A DNA stretch of 64,000 nucleotides from Pseudomonas fluorescens (lineage in GTDB: Bacteria > Pseudomonadota > Gammaproteobacteria > Pseudomonadales > Pseudomonadaceae), in the NCBI RefSeq assembly GCF_019212185.1, contig NZ_CP078138.1:1-64000 (forward strand). The letters are read 5' to 3'. Shown here one piece after another: positions 1 through 11,666 of the stretch. Each line of letters opens with the position of its first letter. The first letter of the stretch is position 1. A model generated the notes under the pieces. The model had not been told where the DNA came from. It worked only from the letters and a program-made list of their open reading frames with translations, and did no database searches. Position numbers and translations under genes: made by a program.

Positions 1-2010
1 ATGTCCCGACTCAATCCCCGGCAGCAAGAAGCCGTGAGCTACGTCGGCGGCCCTCTTTTGGTGCTCGCCGGTGCTGGCTCCGGCAAGACCAGCGTGATCA
101 CCCGCAAGATTGCCCACCTGATCCAGAACTGTGGCATCCGCGCCCAGTACATTGTCGCCATGACCTTTACCAACAAGGCCGCACGCGAAATGAAGGAGCG
201 GGTGGGCACGCTGCTCAAGGGTGGCGAAGGCCGCGGCCTGACTGTGTGTACCTTCCACAATCTGGGCCTGAACATCATCCGCAAGGAGCATGTGCGCCTG
301 GGCTACAAGCCCGGTTTCTCGATTTTCGACGAGACCGACGTCAAGGCCCTGATGACCGACATCATGCAGAAGGAATATTCGGGCGACGATGGCGTCGACG
401 AAATCAAGAACATGATCGGCGCCTGGAAAAACGACCTGATCCTGCCGCCCGAAGCCCTGGAAAATGCGCGCAATCCCAAAGAGCAGACTGCCGCCATCGT
501 CTACACCCACTACCAGCGCACGCTCAAGGCGTTCAACGCGGTGGATTTCGACGACCTGATCCTGCTGCCGGTGAAGCTGTTCCAGGAACACGCCGACATT
601 CTCGAAAAGTGGCAGAACAAGGTCCGCTACCTGCTGGTGGACGAATACCAGGACACCAACGCTAGCCAGTACTTGCTGGTGAAGTTGCTGATCGGCAAGC
701 GCAACCAGTTCACCGTGGTGGGTGACGACGATCAGTCGATCTACGCCTGGCGTGGCGCACGCCCGGAAAACCTGATGCTGCTCAAGGAGGACTATCCGTC
801 CTTGAAAGTGGTGATGCTGGAGCAAAACTATCGCTCTACCAGCCGCATCCTGCGCTGCGCCAACGTGCTGATTTCGAACAACCCCCACGAGTTTGAAAAA
901 CAATTGTGGAGCGAGATGGGCCATGGCGACGAGATCCGCGTTATTCGCTGCCGCAACGAAGACGCCGAGGCCGAGCGCGTGGCCGTGGAAATCCTCAGCC
1001 TGCACCTGCGTACCGACCGCCCCTACAGCGATTTCGCGATTCTCTACCGGGGCAACTACCAGGCCAAACTGATCGAGCTGAAGCTGCAGCATCACCAAGT
1101 GCCGTACCGTCTTTCCGGTGGCAACAGCTTTTTCGGACGCCAGGAGGTCAAGGACCTGATGGCCTACTTCCGGCTGATCGTGAACCCGGATGACGACAAC
1201 GCCTTCCTGCGGGTGATCAACGTCCCACGCCGCGAGATCGGTTCGACGACCCTGGAAAAGCTCGGTAACTACGCCACCGAACGCAAGATCTCGATGTATG
1301 CCGCCACCGATGAAATCGGCCTCGGTGAGCATCTGGACAACCGCTTCACTGATCGGCTGTCACGCTTCAAGCGCTTCATGGACAGGGTCCGCGAGCAATG
1401 CGCCGGCGAAGACCCGATCTCGGCCCTGCGCAGCATGGTCATGGACATCGACTACGAGAACTGGCTGCGCACCAACAGCTCCAGCGACAAGGCCGCCGAT
1501 TACCGGATGAGCAACGTCTGGTTCCTGATCGAGGCGTTGAAGAACACTCTGGAGAAGGACGAAGACGGCGAAATGACCGTCGAGGATGCGATTGGCAAGC
1601 TGGTGTTGCGCGACATGCTCGAACGTCAGCAGGAAGAAGAGGACGGCGCCGAAGGCGTGCAGATGATGACCCTGCATGCGTCCAAGGGACTGGAGTTTCC
1701 CTACGTGTTCATCATGGGCATGGAAGAGGAAATCCTCCCGCACCGTTCCAGCATCGAAGCCGATACCATCGAAGAAGAACGGCGCCTGGCCTACGTCGGC
1801 ATTACCCGTGCGCGTCAGACCCTGGCCTTCACCTTTGCCGCCAAGCGCAAGCAGTACGGCGAAATCATCGATTGCTCGCCGAGCCGGTTCCTCGATGAGC
1901 TGCCGCCGGACGACTTGGCCTGGGAAGGCAACGACGACACACCGACTGAAGTCAAAGCCGTGCGCGGCAATAGCGCACTGGCAGATATACGCGCGATGTT
2001 AAAGCGCTAG
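1..2010 (+). CDS. rep: ATP-dependent DNA helicase Rep (UvrD/Rep superfamily 1)
   Basis: Superfamily 1A 3'-5' DNA helicase that helps replication forks pass protein roadblocks and restart. At 669 aa it has the normal Rep length. Visible motifs: Walker A AGAGSGKT at residues 23-30, the Walker B-type DEYQDTN near 214, GDDDQSIYAWRGA near 241, TLHASKGLEF near 557 and VGITRARQ near 597. The N-terminus (MSRLNPRQQEAV) matches the family start, so the gene is complete although the window opens exactly on its ATG. Its promoter lies outside the window. The next gene, xpt, follows 57 bp later on the same strand. Confidence 0.96.
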   Translation: MSRLNPRQQEAVSYVGGPLLVLAGAGSGKTSVITRKIAHLIQNCGIRAQYIVAMTFTNKAAREMKERVGTLLKGGEGRGLTVCTFHNLGLNIIRKEHVRLGYKPGFSIFDETDVKALMTDIMQKEYSGDDGVDEIKNMIGAWKNDLILPPEALENARNPKEQTAAIVYTHYQRTLKAFNAVDFDDLILLPVKLFQEHADILEKWQNKVRYLLVDEYQDTNASQYLLVKLLIGKRNQFTVVGDDDQSIYAWRGARPENLMLLKEDYPSLKVVMLEQNYRSTSRILRCANVLISNNPHEFEKQLWSEMGHGDEIRVIRCRNEDAEAERVAVEILSLHLRTDRPYSDFAILYRGNYQAKLIELKLQHHQVPYRLSGGNSFFGRQEVKDLMAYFRLIVNPDDDNAFLRVINVPRREIGSTTLEKLGNYATERKISMYAATDEIGLGEHLDNRFTDRLSRFKRFMDRVREQCAGEDPISALRSMVMDIDYENWLRTNSSSDKAADYRMSNVWFLIEALKNTLEKDEDGEMTVEDAIGKLVLRDMLERQQEEEDGAEGVQMMTLHASKGLEFPYVFIMGMEEEILPHRSSIEADTIEEERRLAYVGITRARQTLAFTFAAKRKQYGEIIDCSPSRFLDELPPDDLAWEGNDDTPTEVKAVRGNSALADIRAMLKR

Positions 2011-4576
<2,566 letters not shown>

Positions 4577-4668
4577 CAGAGCCTCCCGACCTGTCCATGA
4601 GTTGCGGTCACTGGAGCTTGCCGTCTCCTGCTCGTCATGACCAGCCTTGCGGGTCAAATCTCAGGCAC

Positions 4669-4694
4669 AAAAAAGCCGCTCGCAAGCGGCTTTT
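4669..4694 (-). terminator. Rho-independent terminator of cycB
   Basis: GCCGCT and AGCGGC form a stem around CGCA, flanked by A-runs on the left and T-runs on the right, so it could act in both directions. It lies 17 bp beyond the cycB stop. Confidence 0.85.
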
Positions 4695-4711
4695 TCGCTG
4701 AAGATGGGCGC

Positions 4712-5137
4712 TTATTTCAAGCCAGACATCTTCTGGATTGCACCTTTGAGGTCGTCATCGGAGCAATCGGCGCATGTGCCTTTAGGTGGCATCGCGTTAA
4801 TACCGGTGATGGCCTTGGCCAGGATGCCGTCAAGGCCGCCCTGGTGATCGGCGCGCTCTTTCCAGGCTGCGGTGTCACCGATTTTCGGTGCGCCCAACAG
4901 GCCGCTGCCGTGGCAAGCGTTGCAATGTTTGGCAATGATCTCGTCAGGGGTTTTCGCCCCACCGCCGCCTGCCGAAGCAGCGACTTCCATCCCCTTGCAC
5001 TCTTGACCTTGTACACAGACCTGGCCGACGGGTTCAAGGCGCTTGGCAATATCGTCGTTGGTTGCAGCTTGAGCGCTGGCTGCCCATAGGGCCAATACGG
5101 TTGCTGGTGCGGCCAGCATTTTCATAATTAGATTCAC
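4712..5137 (-). CDS. cycB: Cytochrome c5-type monohaem c-type cytochrome
   Basis: Periplasmic or membrane-associated electron carrier with one covalently bound haem. The 141 aa product has an N-terminal signal sequence ending near ASAQA, one haem motif CNACH (about residues 72-76), a later axial methionine in NAMPPKG, and a CADC pair near the C-terminus as in c5 cytochromes. An extra CVQGQEC pair precedes the haem motif. The start is GTG at 5137 with AGGG 8 bp upstream; the ATG at 5125 has no ribosome site. A terminator follows directly. P. aeruginosa cycB has the same position relative to rep, xpt and pauR. Confidence 0.88.
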   Translation of the reverse strand: MNLIMKMLAAPATVLALWAASAQAATNDDIAKRLEPVGQVCVQGQECKGMEVAASAGGGGAKTPDEIIAKHCNACHGSGLLGAPKIGDTAAWKERADHQGGLDGILAKAITGINAMPPKGTCADCSDDDLKGAIQKMSGLK

Positions 5138-5306
5138 GCGTACACCCTCAATGGTGGCTAGTCACGCCCACGGCCACGGTTTCGCGGGCGGGCGCAAGTA
5201 TAACGGTTAGCCCGCCAGTCTGAAACAACCCTAAAGTCCTAGGGGTATTAAGACCTGGCGAAAACAGCTTGGGCGCCTCACAAAACCTCGGCTGACGCCT
5301 CTTTTC

Positions 5307-5855
5307 CTAGAAATTCGCCGGTGTAGCTGCGCTGATTAGTCGCGCCGGAGCATCAAAGGGATTACGAAATCGATGGGGCTTGGTGCTTTCAAAGTAGTAG
5401 CTGTCACCGGCTTCGAGGATAAATGTCTCAAGGCCGACCACCAATTCCAGGCGACCCTCCAGCAAAATCCCGGTTTCCTCGCCGTCATGGGTGAGCATCT
5501 CCTCACCGGTATCGGCACCCGGCGGATAGATTTCACTAAGAAACGCGATGGCCCGGCTCGGATGCGCCCTGCCCACCAGTTTCATGGTCACGGCACCATC
5601 GGAGATATCAATCAGCTCATTGGCTTTATAGACGATCTGCGTCGGGTTTTCCTGGAGGATCTCCTCGGAAAAGAACTCGACCATGGACATGGGGATGCCG
5701 CCAAGCACCTTCCTCAGCGAACTGATGGAGGGGCTGACGCTGTTTTTCTCGATCATCGAAATGGTGCTGTTAGTCACGCCCGCACGTTTGGCGAGTTCGC
5801 GCTGGGACAGACCTTTCAGTTTACGGATCGATTGCAGTCGTTCGCCGACGTCCAA
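5307..5855 (-). CDS. pauR: PauR/PuuR-type transcriptional regulator (HTH plus cupin)
   Basis: DNA-binding regulator of polyamine catabolism, 182 aa. An XRE-type helix-turn-helix occupies about residues 5-60 (LSQRELAKRAGVTNSTIS), and a C-terminal cupin (about 105-180) probably senses a polyamine-derived ligand. It aligns along its length with E. coli PuuR, including VSPSISSLRK, EFFSEEI and a similar C-terminus. The start is TTG at 5855 with GGGAGG 8 bp upstream; no in-frame ATG exists. Known family role: PauR represses polyamine genes in P. aeruginosa. The candidate targets here are the FAD oxidase at 9932 and kauB at 15979. Confidence 0.85.
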   Translation of the reverse strand: MDVGERLQSIRKLKGLSQRELAKRAGVTNSTISMIEKNSVSPSISSLRKVLGGIPMSMVEFFSEEILQENPTQIVYKANELIDISDGAVTMKLVGRAHPSRAIAFLSEIYPPGADTGEEMLTHDGEETGILLEGRLELVVGLETFILEAGDSYYFESTKPHRFRNPFDAPARLISAATPANF

Positions 5856-5983
5856 TGCATTAGCCTCCCAGGATTCAGGTTATGTAGATAGTGAGCGTTA
5901 TCATGGCGACAGCGTTCAGTATTTACAACACTTGAGCCCGAGTCCTGTTCGGCTTATCGATCGCAGCGTTGCCGCCTGCCCCG

Positions 5984-7057
5984 TCAGCCCTCTGAATAGA
6001 GGCGTGGCACCCGACGCAGGTTGCAGAAGATCTGATAAGGAATGGTGCCCGCAGCCATTGCTACATCGCTGGCGAGGATGTTTTTGCCCCACAACTCGAC
6101 GGTCGAGCCAAGACCGGCCTGCGGCACGTCGGTCAGATCGATGCACAGCATGTCCATCGAAACCCGGCCCAGCAACTGACTGCGCTGGCCGGCGACCAGT
6201 ACCGGCGTGCCGGTAGGTGCCTGACGCGGATAGCCATCGGCATAGCCCATGGCGACCACACCAATGCGCATCGGCTTTGGCGTAATGAACCTGGCGCCGT
6301 AACCCACAGGCTCGCCGGCTGGCAGCTCGCGCACGCTGATCACTTTCGATTCCAGAGTCATCACCGGTTTCAAGCGCGCCGCCAGGGCGTTGGCTTCTTC
6401 AAACGGGGTCGCGCCATACAGCATGATCCCCGGACGCACCCAGTCGCTGGGCACCTGTGGCCAACCCAGCAGCGCCGGCGAGTTGCGCAGGCTAACTTGG
6501 GCTGACAGCCCTTGGCGCGCCGCCTCGAACACCGCCACTTGCTCGCTGGCGCTGCTGCTGTTGAGTTCATCAGCGCGGGCGAAGTGGCTCATCAGGACAA
6601 TTTTGGCCACCTTGCCACTGGCCAGCAGCCGTTGGTACGCCGCCTGATAATCCGCCGGGTGCAGGCCAACGCGGTGCATGCCCGAGTCGAGCTTGAGCCA
6701 GACGGTGATCGGCTTGCCCAACGTTGCTTGCTCAATCGCCTCGAGTTGCCAAAGGGCGTGCACCACACACCACAGGTCGTGCTCGACGATCAACGCCAAC
6801 TCATCGGCCTCAAAGAAACCTTCCAGCAGCAGAATCGGTGCGCGAATGCCGGCAGCGCGCAGCTCCAGGGCCTCTTCGATGCACGCCACGGCGAAACCAT
6901 CGGCCTCGGCTTCCAGAGCCTGGGCACAGCGCACGGCACCATGGCCGTAGGCGTCGGCCTTGATCACGGCGAGCGCGCGAGCCCCCGAGCTTTCACGAGC
7001 CAGTTGGTAGTTGTGACGCAGGGCTTGAAGATCAATCAGGGCGCGAGCAGGACGCAT
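5984..7057 (-). CDS. dadX: Catabolic alanine racemase DadX
   Basis: PLP enzyme interconverting L- and D-alanine, 357 aa. The PLP lysine is K33 in [10 protein letters not shown], and the second catalytic tyrosine lies in GYGARFITP near residue 253. It is the last gene of dadA-ridA-dadX on the minus strand, 89 bp after ridA, so it is the catabolic (DadX) rather than the housekeeping (Alr) racemase by context. In the pathway it turns L-alanine into the D-isomer that DadA oxidises. The ATG is supported by the family-like N-terminus [10 protein letters not shown]. Confidence 0.95.
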   Translation of the reverse strand: MRPARALIDLQALRHNYQLARESSGARALAVIKADAYGHGAVRCAQALEAEADGFAVACIEEALELRAAGIRAPILLLEGFFEADELALIVEHDLWCVVHALWQLEAIEQATLGKPITVWLKLDSGMHRVGLHPADYQAAYQRLLASGKVAKIVLMSHFARADELNSSSASEQVAVFEAARQGLSAQVSLRNSPALLGWPQVPSDWVRPGIMLYGATPFEEANALAARLKPVMTLESKVISVRELPAGEPVGYGARFITPKPMRIGVVAMGYADGYPRQAPTGTPVLVAGQRSQLLGRVSMDMLCIDLTDVPQAGLGSTVELWGKNILASDVAMAAGTIPYQIFCNLRRVPRLYSEG

Positions 7058-7146
7058 GGCGGCAGGCTTCCAGGCGGTGGACGGGGAATAAAAAACCGGC
7101 GCTGGCTGGCAGCGTGAATCGCCATGAGCGCCGGGAGAGGGAGTAT

Positions 7147-7500
7147 TTAAGGCAGAGCAGCCACGATCGAGATTTCGACCAGGATTTCCGGCTCGCAGAG
7201 CTTGGCTTCAACCGTCGCCCGGGCTGGGGCAACGCCGTGTGGCAGCCAGCTGTCCCAGATACTGTTCATGCCTTCGAAGTCGGCATCAATGTCTTTCAGG
7301 TAGATGGTTGCCGACAGCAGGCGGGTTTTGTCGGTGCCCGCCAGATCCAGCAAACGCTCGATGTTGGCGAGGGTTTCACGAGTCTGCTGCGCAACTCCGG
7401 CACTCATGTCGTCGCCGACCTGGCCCGCCAGATAGACGGTACCGCTGTGGACGACGATCTGGCTCAAACGCTCATTGGTGAGCTGGCGCTGGATTGACAT
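7147..7500 (-). CDS. RidA family protein in the dad operon
   Basis: Small cytoplasmic enamine/imine deaminase of the RidA (YjgF) family, 117 aa. The family core is visible in [10 protein letters not shown] and the arginine-containing [14 protein letters not shown] near the C-terminus, where the Arg binds the carboxylate of the imine. AGGAGG precedes the ATG by 9 bp. Its first 29 bp overlap the end of dadA, which implies translational coupling. Inferred job: hydrolysing imino acids released by DadA and protecting PLP enzymes such as the neighbouring DadX from 2-aminoacrylate. Confidence 0.9.
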   Translation of the reverse strand: MSIQRQLTNERLSQIVVHSGTVYLAGQVGDDMSAGVAQQTRETLANIERLLDLAGTDKTRLLSATIYLKDIDADFEGMNSIWDSWLPHGVAPARATVEAKLCEPEILVEISIVAALP

Positions 7501-8776
7501 GTTTTGCAGCCTCCTGGTTGCTGTTGCTGTAACGAGAAATATCGAGGCCTTCGGCGCTGATTTGCGGAGTCTTCTTCGCCATCAGATCTGCCAGCAGGCG
7601 GCCGGAGCCGCAGGCCATGGTCCAACCCAGTGTGCCGTGACCGGTGTTCAGGAACAGGTTCTTGAACGGCGTCGCACCGACGATGGGCGTGCCATCCGGG
7701 GTGGTCGGACGCAGGCCGGTCCAGAAGCTCGCCTGGGCCAAGTCACCGCCCTGAGGATAGAGATCGTTGACGATCATCTCCAGCGTTTCGCGTCGACGCG
7801 GATTCAGCGACAGGTCAAAACCGGCGATTTCAGCCATGCCGCCGACCCGAATGCGGTTATCGAAACGGGTGATCGCGACCTTGTAGGTCTCGTCGAGAAT
7901 GGTCGAGGTCGGAGCCATGGCCGGATTGGTGATCGGCACTGTCAGCGAGTAACCCTTGAGCGGATACACCGGGGCCTTGATGCCCAGCGGCTTGAGCAAC
8001 TGCGGCGAGTAGCTGCCAAGGGCCAGGACATAACGGTCGGCGGTTTCCAGCTTGCCGTCGATCATCACGCCATTGATTCGGTCACCGGCGTAATCCAGGC
8101 GTTGGATATCCTGGCCGAAGCGGAATTCGACACCCAGTTTGACTGCCATTTCAGCGAGGCGTGTGGTGAAGATCTGACAGTCGCCTGTCTGGTCGTTCGG
8201 CAGGCGCAGGGCACCGGCGAGGATGTCAGTGACGCTGGCCAGGGCTGGTTCGACGCGGGCAATGCCGGCGCGGTCTAGCAGCTCAAAAGGAACGCCTGAC
8301 TCCTTGAGTACGGCGATGTCCTTGGCGGCGCCATCGAGTTGCGCCTGAGTGCGGAACAGCTGGGTAGTACCCAGGCTGCGGCCTTCGTAGGCAATCCCGG
8401 TTTCGGCGCGCAGTTCGTCGAGGCAGTCACGGCTGTACTCGGACAGGCGGACCATGCGCTCCTTGTTCACCGCATAACGATTGGCGGTGCAGTTGCGCAG
8501 CATCTGCGCCATCCACAGGTATTGGTCGATGTCGGCAGTGGCCTTGATCGCCAGCGGTGCGTGGCGCTGCAGCAGCCATTTGATGGCTTTGAGCGGTACA
8601 CCGGGCGCAGCCCAGGGCGACGCATAACCAGGCGAAACCTGGCCGGCGTTGGCGAAACTGGTTTCCATGGCAGCGGCTGGCTGACGGTCGACCACCGTCA
8701 CTTCAAAGCCGGCCCGAGCCAAATAGTAGGCACTGGCGGTACCGATGACGCCGCTACCCAAGACCAGAACGCGCAT
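7472..8776 (-). CDS. dadA: D-amino acid dehydrogenase, small subunit type (DadA)
   Basis: FAD-dependent dehydrogenase that oxidises D-alanine and other D-amino acids to keto acids, feeding electrons to the respiratory chain at the inner membrane. It has 434 aa. The N-terminal dinucleotide fold shows [14 protein letters not shown] (from residue 7), and the C-terminal FAD contact is [23 protein letters not shown] sits just upstream of the ATG. It is first in dadA-ridA-dadX and is divergent from dadR. A sigma-70-like promoter can be read at 8866-8894. Confidence 0.95.
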   Translation of the reverse strand: MRVLVLGSGVIGTASAYYLARAGFEVTVVDRQPAAAMETSFANAGQVSPGYASPWAAPGVPLKAIKWLLQRHAPLAIKATADIDQYLWMAQMLRNCTANRYAVNKERMVRLSEYSRDCLDELRAETGIAYEGRSLGTTQLFRTQAQLDGAAKDIAVLKESGVPFELLDRAGIARVEPALASVTDILAGALRLPNDQTGDCQIFTTRLAEMAVKLGVEFRFGQDIQRLDYAGDRINGVMIDGKLETADRYVLALGSYSPQLLKPLGIKAPVYPLKGYSLTVPITNPAMAPTSTILDETYKVAITRFDNRIRVGGMAEIAGFDLSLNPRRRETLEMIVNDLYPQGGDLAQASFWTGLRPTTPDGTPIVGATPFKNLFLNTGHGTLGWTMACGSGRLLADLMAKKTPQISAEGLDISRYSNSNQEAAKHVNPAPAHQ

Positions 8777-8865
8777 TTTTTATCCCTCATCGCGGCATGC
8801 CGCTGACGTGTGTTGTGTACGAGCATTGATGGGCGCAGTGTAAAAAACATTTGCCAGTGCTTTTC

Positions 8866-8894
8866 ACTATATAAACGCCTATATTTGGCGACAA
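8866..8894 (-). promoter_or_regulatory. Sigma-70-like promoter for dadA
   Basis: On the minus strand TTGTCG (8894-8889) is followed by a 17-bp spacer and TATAGT (8871-8866), which is 4/6 and 5/6 of consensus. The gap between dadA and dadR is 156 bp and would also be the place for DadR (Lrp-type) sites, but no specific operator could be assigned. Confidence 0.55.
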
Positions 8895-8932
8895 TTCTCG
8901 GCAAAATCCCTTTTCACGGAGGCGCATCCCCT

Positions 8933-9421
8933 ATGCGTACCAACACCCAGACCAAACGTGAGCTGGATAAGATCGACCGCAACATCCTGCGGATCCTGCA
9001 AGCGGACGGACGGATTTCGTTCACCGAACTGGGGGAAAAGGTCGGTTTGTCGACCACGCCCTGCACCGAGCGAGTGCGGCGCCTGGAGCGCGAGGGGATC
9101 ATCATGGGCTACAACGCCCGGCTCAACCCGCAACACCTCAAGGGCAGCCTGCTGGTGTTCGTCGAGATCAGCCTCGACTACAAATCCGGCGACACCTTTG
9201 AAGAGTTCCGACGCGCCGTACTGAAATTGCCCCATGTATTGGAATGTCACCTGGTGTCCGGCGACTTCGATTACCTGGTAAAGGCGCGGATTTCCGAGAT
9301 GGCCTCGTACCGCAAATTGCTGGGCGACATCCTGCTCAAGCTGCCTCACGTGCGTGAGTCCAAGAGCTATATCGTGATGGAAGAAGTAAAGGAAAGCCTG
9401 AACCTGCCGATCCCGGATTGA
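8933..9421 (+). CDS. dadR: Lrp/AsnC-family regulator of the dad operon (DadR-like)
   Basis: Leucine-responsive-type regulator of 162 aa. The N-terminal helix-turn-helix covers about residues 12-60 (LDKIDRNILRILQADGR, then STTPCTERVRRLE), followed by a RAM (AsnC ligand-binding) domain at about 75-150. ATG 8933 was chosen because CGGAGG lies 8 bp upstream; the longer open frame from 8810 adds residues unlike the family. It is divergent from dadA. In P. aeruginosa the gene at this locus activates dadAX in response to alanine; the same role is inferred here. Confidence 0.9.
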   Translation: MRTNTQTKRELDKIDRNILRILQADGRISFTELGEKVGLSTTPCTERVRRLEREGIIMGYNARLNPQHLKGSLLVFVEISLDYKSGDTFEEFRRAVLKLPHVLECHLVSGDFDYLVKARISEMASYRKLLGDILLKLPHVRESKSYIVMEEVKESLNLPIPD

Positions 9422-9430
9422 TCCGAATCG

Positions 9431-9784
9431 CTAAACCAGAACCTGCCGTGTGCTGGCCATATAGGCGTGAATCTGTTTCTCGACCCGCGGGTGAATCAGC
9501 TCCACAGGGCCACGGCCGTTGGGGCATGGCAGGCTCGGTGTAGTACCGAACAGACGACAGATCAGCGGGCGTTCGTCATACACAGTGCAGCCATCAGGAC
9601 CCAGGTGCACGCAGTTGAGTTCGTCCATGGCGGCGTCCTGCTCGGCGCGGGTCTTGCGCGGCAGTCGCGACATTTCTTCCGGAGAAGTGGTCACCGGGCC
9701 GCAGCAATCATGGCAGCCGGGCACACACTCGAATGAGGGAATCTGCTGACGCAGTGTGCGGACGGTCTGGCGGTTGCAGCTCAT
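9431..9784 (-). CDS. YkgJ-type cysteine-cluster protein
   Basis: Small protein (117 aa) of the zinc- or iron-chelating CxxCxxCC family. Cysteines cluster in CVPGCHDCC (about residues 20-28) and recur in CVHLGPDGC, VYDERPLICRLF and LPCPNG. The spacing is typical of metal-binding YkgJ-like proteins, whose function is unknown. It is alone, between dadR and the FAD oxidase, and converges with dadR across 9 bp. No clear ribosome site was seen in front of its ATG. Confidence 0.8.
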   Translation of the reverse strand: MSCNRQTVRTLRQQIPSFECVPGCHDCCGPVTTSPEEMSRLPRKTRAEQDAAMDELNCVHLGPDGCTVYDERPLICRLFGTTPSLPCPNGRGPVELIHPRVEKQIHAYMASTRQVLV

Positions 9785-9931
9785 CGAAACGAATACCGAA
9801 ATAGGACAGGCCGGAATTTTGCCTTAAATACACGACACCATACAGCCGCAACCGACCAATGTTGCCCAGGCTGAAAGGTCCGGCTTATGCTCCGTAAAAT
9901 TTACTCAACACCCGACTATCAGGATCGCCCC

Positions 9932-11242
9932 ATGACTGTCCGCGTTCAGCCACCGGCGCCGAGCAACCACACCACCTCCTATTACGCTGCCACGAGCCTG
10001 GCGCAGCCGGATTATCCGGTGTTGCAAGGCGAACAATTGGCTGACGTGTGCGTGGTCGGCGGCGGCTTTTCCGGCTTGAACACAGCGATCGAATTGGCCC
10101 AGCGCGGCTTCAGCGTGATCCTGCTCGAAGCCCGCAAGATCGGTTGGGGTGCCAGTGGGCGCAATGGCGGGCAATTGATTCGCGGCGTCGGCCATGGCCT
10201 CGACCAGTTCGCCCCGGTGCTGGGCGCCGAGGGTGTGCGCCAGATGAAGCTGATGGGACTGGAAGCGGTGGACCTGGTCCGCCAGCGCGTCGAACAGTTC
10301 CAGATCGCCTGCGACCTGACCTGGGGCTACTGCGACCTGGCCAACAAGCCCCGCGACCTTGAAGGTTTTGCCCAAGACGCGGCAGAGCTGCGCAGCCTTG
10401 GCTATCGCCATGAGACTCGCCTGCTGCAGGCTGACGAAATGCGCAGCGTGGTGGGGTCGGACCGCTATGTCGGTGGCCTGATCGATATGGGCTCCGGCCA
10501 TCTGCACCCGCTGAACCTCGCGCTGGGCGAAGCCGCCGCCGCCACGCAACTGGGCGTGCGATTGTTCGAACAATCCGCTGTCACGCGCATCGACTATGGC
10601 CAGGAGATCAAAGTCCACACAGTTCAGGGCACGGTTCGCGCCAAAACCCTGGTGCTGGGCTGCAATGCCTATCTGAATAACCTCAACCCGGAACTCAGCG
10701 GCAAAGTGCTTCCGGCCGGCAGCTACATCATCGCCACCGAGCCCTTGAGTGAAGAGCAGGCACACGCCGTCCTGCCACAGAACATGGCAGTGTGCGACCA
10801 GCGTGTGGCACTGGACTACTACCGTCTTTCGGCAGACCGACGCCTGCTGTTTGGCGGCGCCTGTCACTACTCCGGCCGCGATCCGGCGGACATCGCCGCC
10901 TATATGCGACCAAAGATGCTCGAGGTATTCCCGCAACTGGCAAGCGTGCGGATCGACTATCAGTGGGGCGGAATGATTGGTATCGGCGCCAATCGCCTAC
11001 CACAAATCGGCCGCCTCAAGGATCAACCGAATGTGTATTACGCCCAGGCGTATTCAGGCCATGGGGTGAATGCCACTCACCTGGCCGGCAAGCTGCTCGG
11101 CGAAGCCATCAGCGGCCAGCAAGGCGGCGGCTTTGACCTGTTCGCCAAGGTCCCGCACATCACGTTCCCTGGCGGTCGACACTTGCGCTCTCCGCTGCTG
11201 GCCTTGGGCATGCTGTGGCATCGCCTTAAAGAGTTGGTCTGA
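9932..11242 (+). CDS. FAD-dependent oxidoreductase of the PuuB/PauB type
   Basis: Flavoprotein amine oxidase of 436 aa, DAO family. The FAD-binding motif is VVGGGFSGLNTAIELA (about residues 42-57), followed by GWGASGRNGGQ, and the C-terminal FAD contact is AYSGHGVNATHLAG. In E. coli the homologue PuuB oxidises gamma-glutamylputrescine; P. aeruginosa has several PauB enzymes, one at this genomic position (PauB4). The exact amine is not readable. The ATG at 9932 (AGGAT upstream) fits the family length; an upstream ATG at 9887 would add 15 residues. The nearby pauR and kauB support a polyamine role. Confidence 0.82.
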   Translation: MTVRVQPPAPSNHTTSYYAATSLAQPDYPVLQGEQLADVCVVGGGFSGLNTAIELAQRGFSVILLEARKIGWGASGRNGGQLIRGVGHGLDQFAPVLGAEGVRQMKLMGLEAVDLVRQRVEQFQIACDLTWGYCDLANKPRDLEGFAQDAAELRSLGYRHETRLLQADEMRSVVGSDRYVGGLIDMGSGHLHPLNLALGEAAAATQLGVRLFEQSAVTRIDYGQEIKVHTVQGTVRAKTLVLGCNAYLNNLNPELSGKVLPAGSYIIATEPLSEEQAHAVLPQNMAVCDQRVALDYYRLSADRRLLFGGACHYSGRDPADIAAYMRPKMLEVFPQLASVRIDYQWGGMIGIGANRLPQIGRLKDQPNVYYAQAYSGHGVNATHLAGKLLGEAISGQQGGGFDLFAKVPHITFPGGRHLRSPLLALGMLWHRLKELV

Positions 11243-11251
11243 CCGGATCGA

Positions 11252-11497
11252 TCACAAGCGCCAGAACGGCTTCAGGCCTTCAGCCCGCGCCTGCTCCCGG
11301 CTCAACCCAACATCGCGCAACTGCTCAGGCGTCAGCTCGAGCAAGGTCTTGCGCGTGTGCAGACGATGCCAGAACAGGCCCCAGCGGCCCAGGCAGGACG
11401 GGGCATTGCGCAGCGCTTGCGCACCCATGCCCCACTCACGCCCTGCCTCCAGTTCCTGACTGTGTAACGTCAACCGCACATCGCTCAAGCCGTTCAT
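11252..11497 (-). CDS. DUF1127 small protein
   Basis: Protein of 81 aa ending in the DUF1127 signature, ELTPEQLRDVGLSREQAR, after a basic, tryptophan-containing stretch (RWGLFWHRLHTRKTL). Such proteins are small, positively charged and in some bacteria bind RNA or affect phosphate and carbon metabolism; the role here is unknown. AGGAG lies 8 bp before the ATG. It is divergent from the MocR regulator, sharing a 169-bp gap that contains a dyad (11577-11595), so the regulator may control it. Confidence 0.8.
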   Translation of the reverse strand: MNGLSDVRLTLHSQELEAGREWGMGAQALRNAPSCLGRWGLFWHRLHTRKTLLELTPEQLRDVGLSREQARAEGLKPFWRL

Positions 11498-11576
11498 TTC
11501 GCATGCTCCTGTTTACTTGGGTAGCCAGAGATTCCATGATGCGCGGAGCAGAAAAACCGTTACAGATTCAATAGAG

Positions 11577-11595
11577 CTGTATTACTTCCATACAG
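11577..11595. promoter_or_regulatory. Dyad, candidate operator of the MocR regulator
   Basis: CTGTAT and ATACAG form a perfect 6-bp inverted repeat around 7 bp (TACTTCC). A further TACAG half-site lies 10-15 bp to the left. The dyad is in the divergent gap between the DUF1127 gene and the MocR gene. MocR proteins often bind near their own promoter; binding here is inference. Confidence 0.4.
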
Positions 11596-11666
11596 TTTTT
11601 CCGAATTCCCGGCTGAATCACGGTTTTTCCACGCATCTGTACTGGTACCCACCCTGAGGCTGCGCC

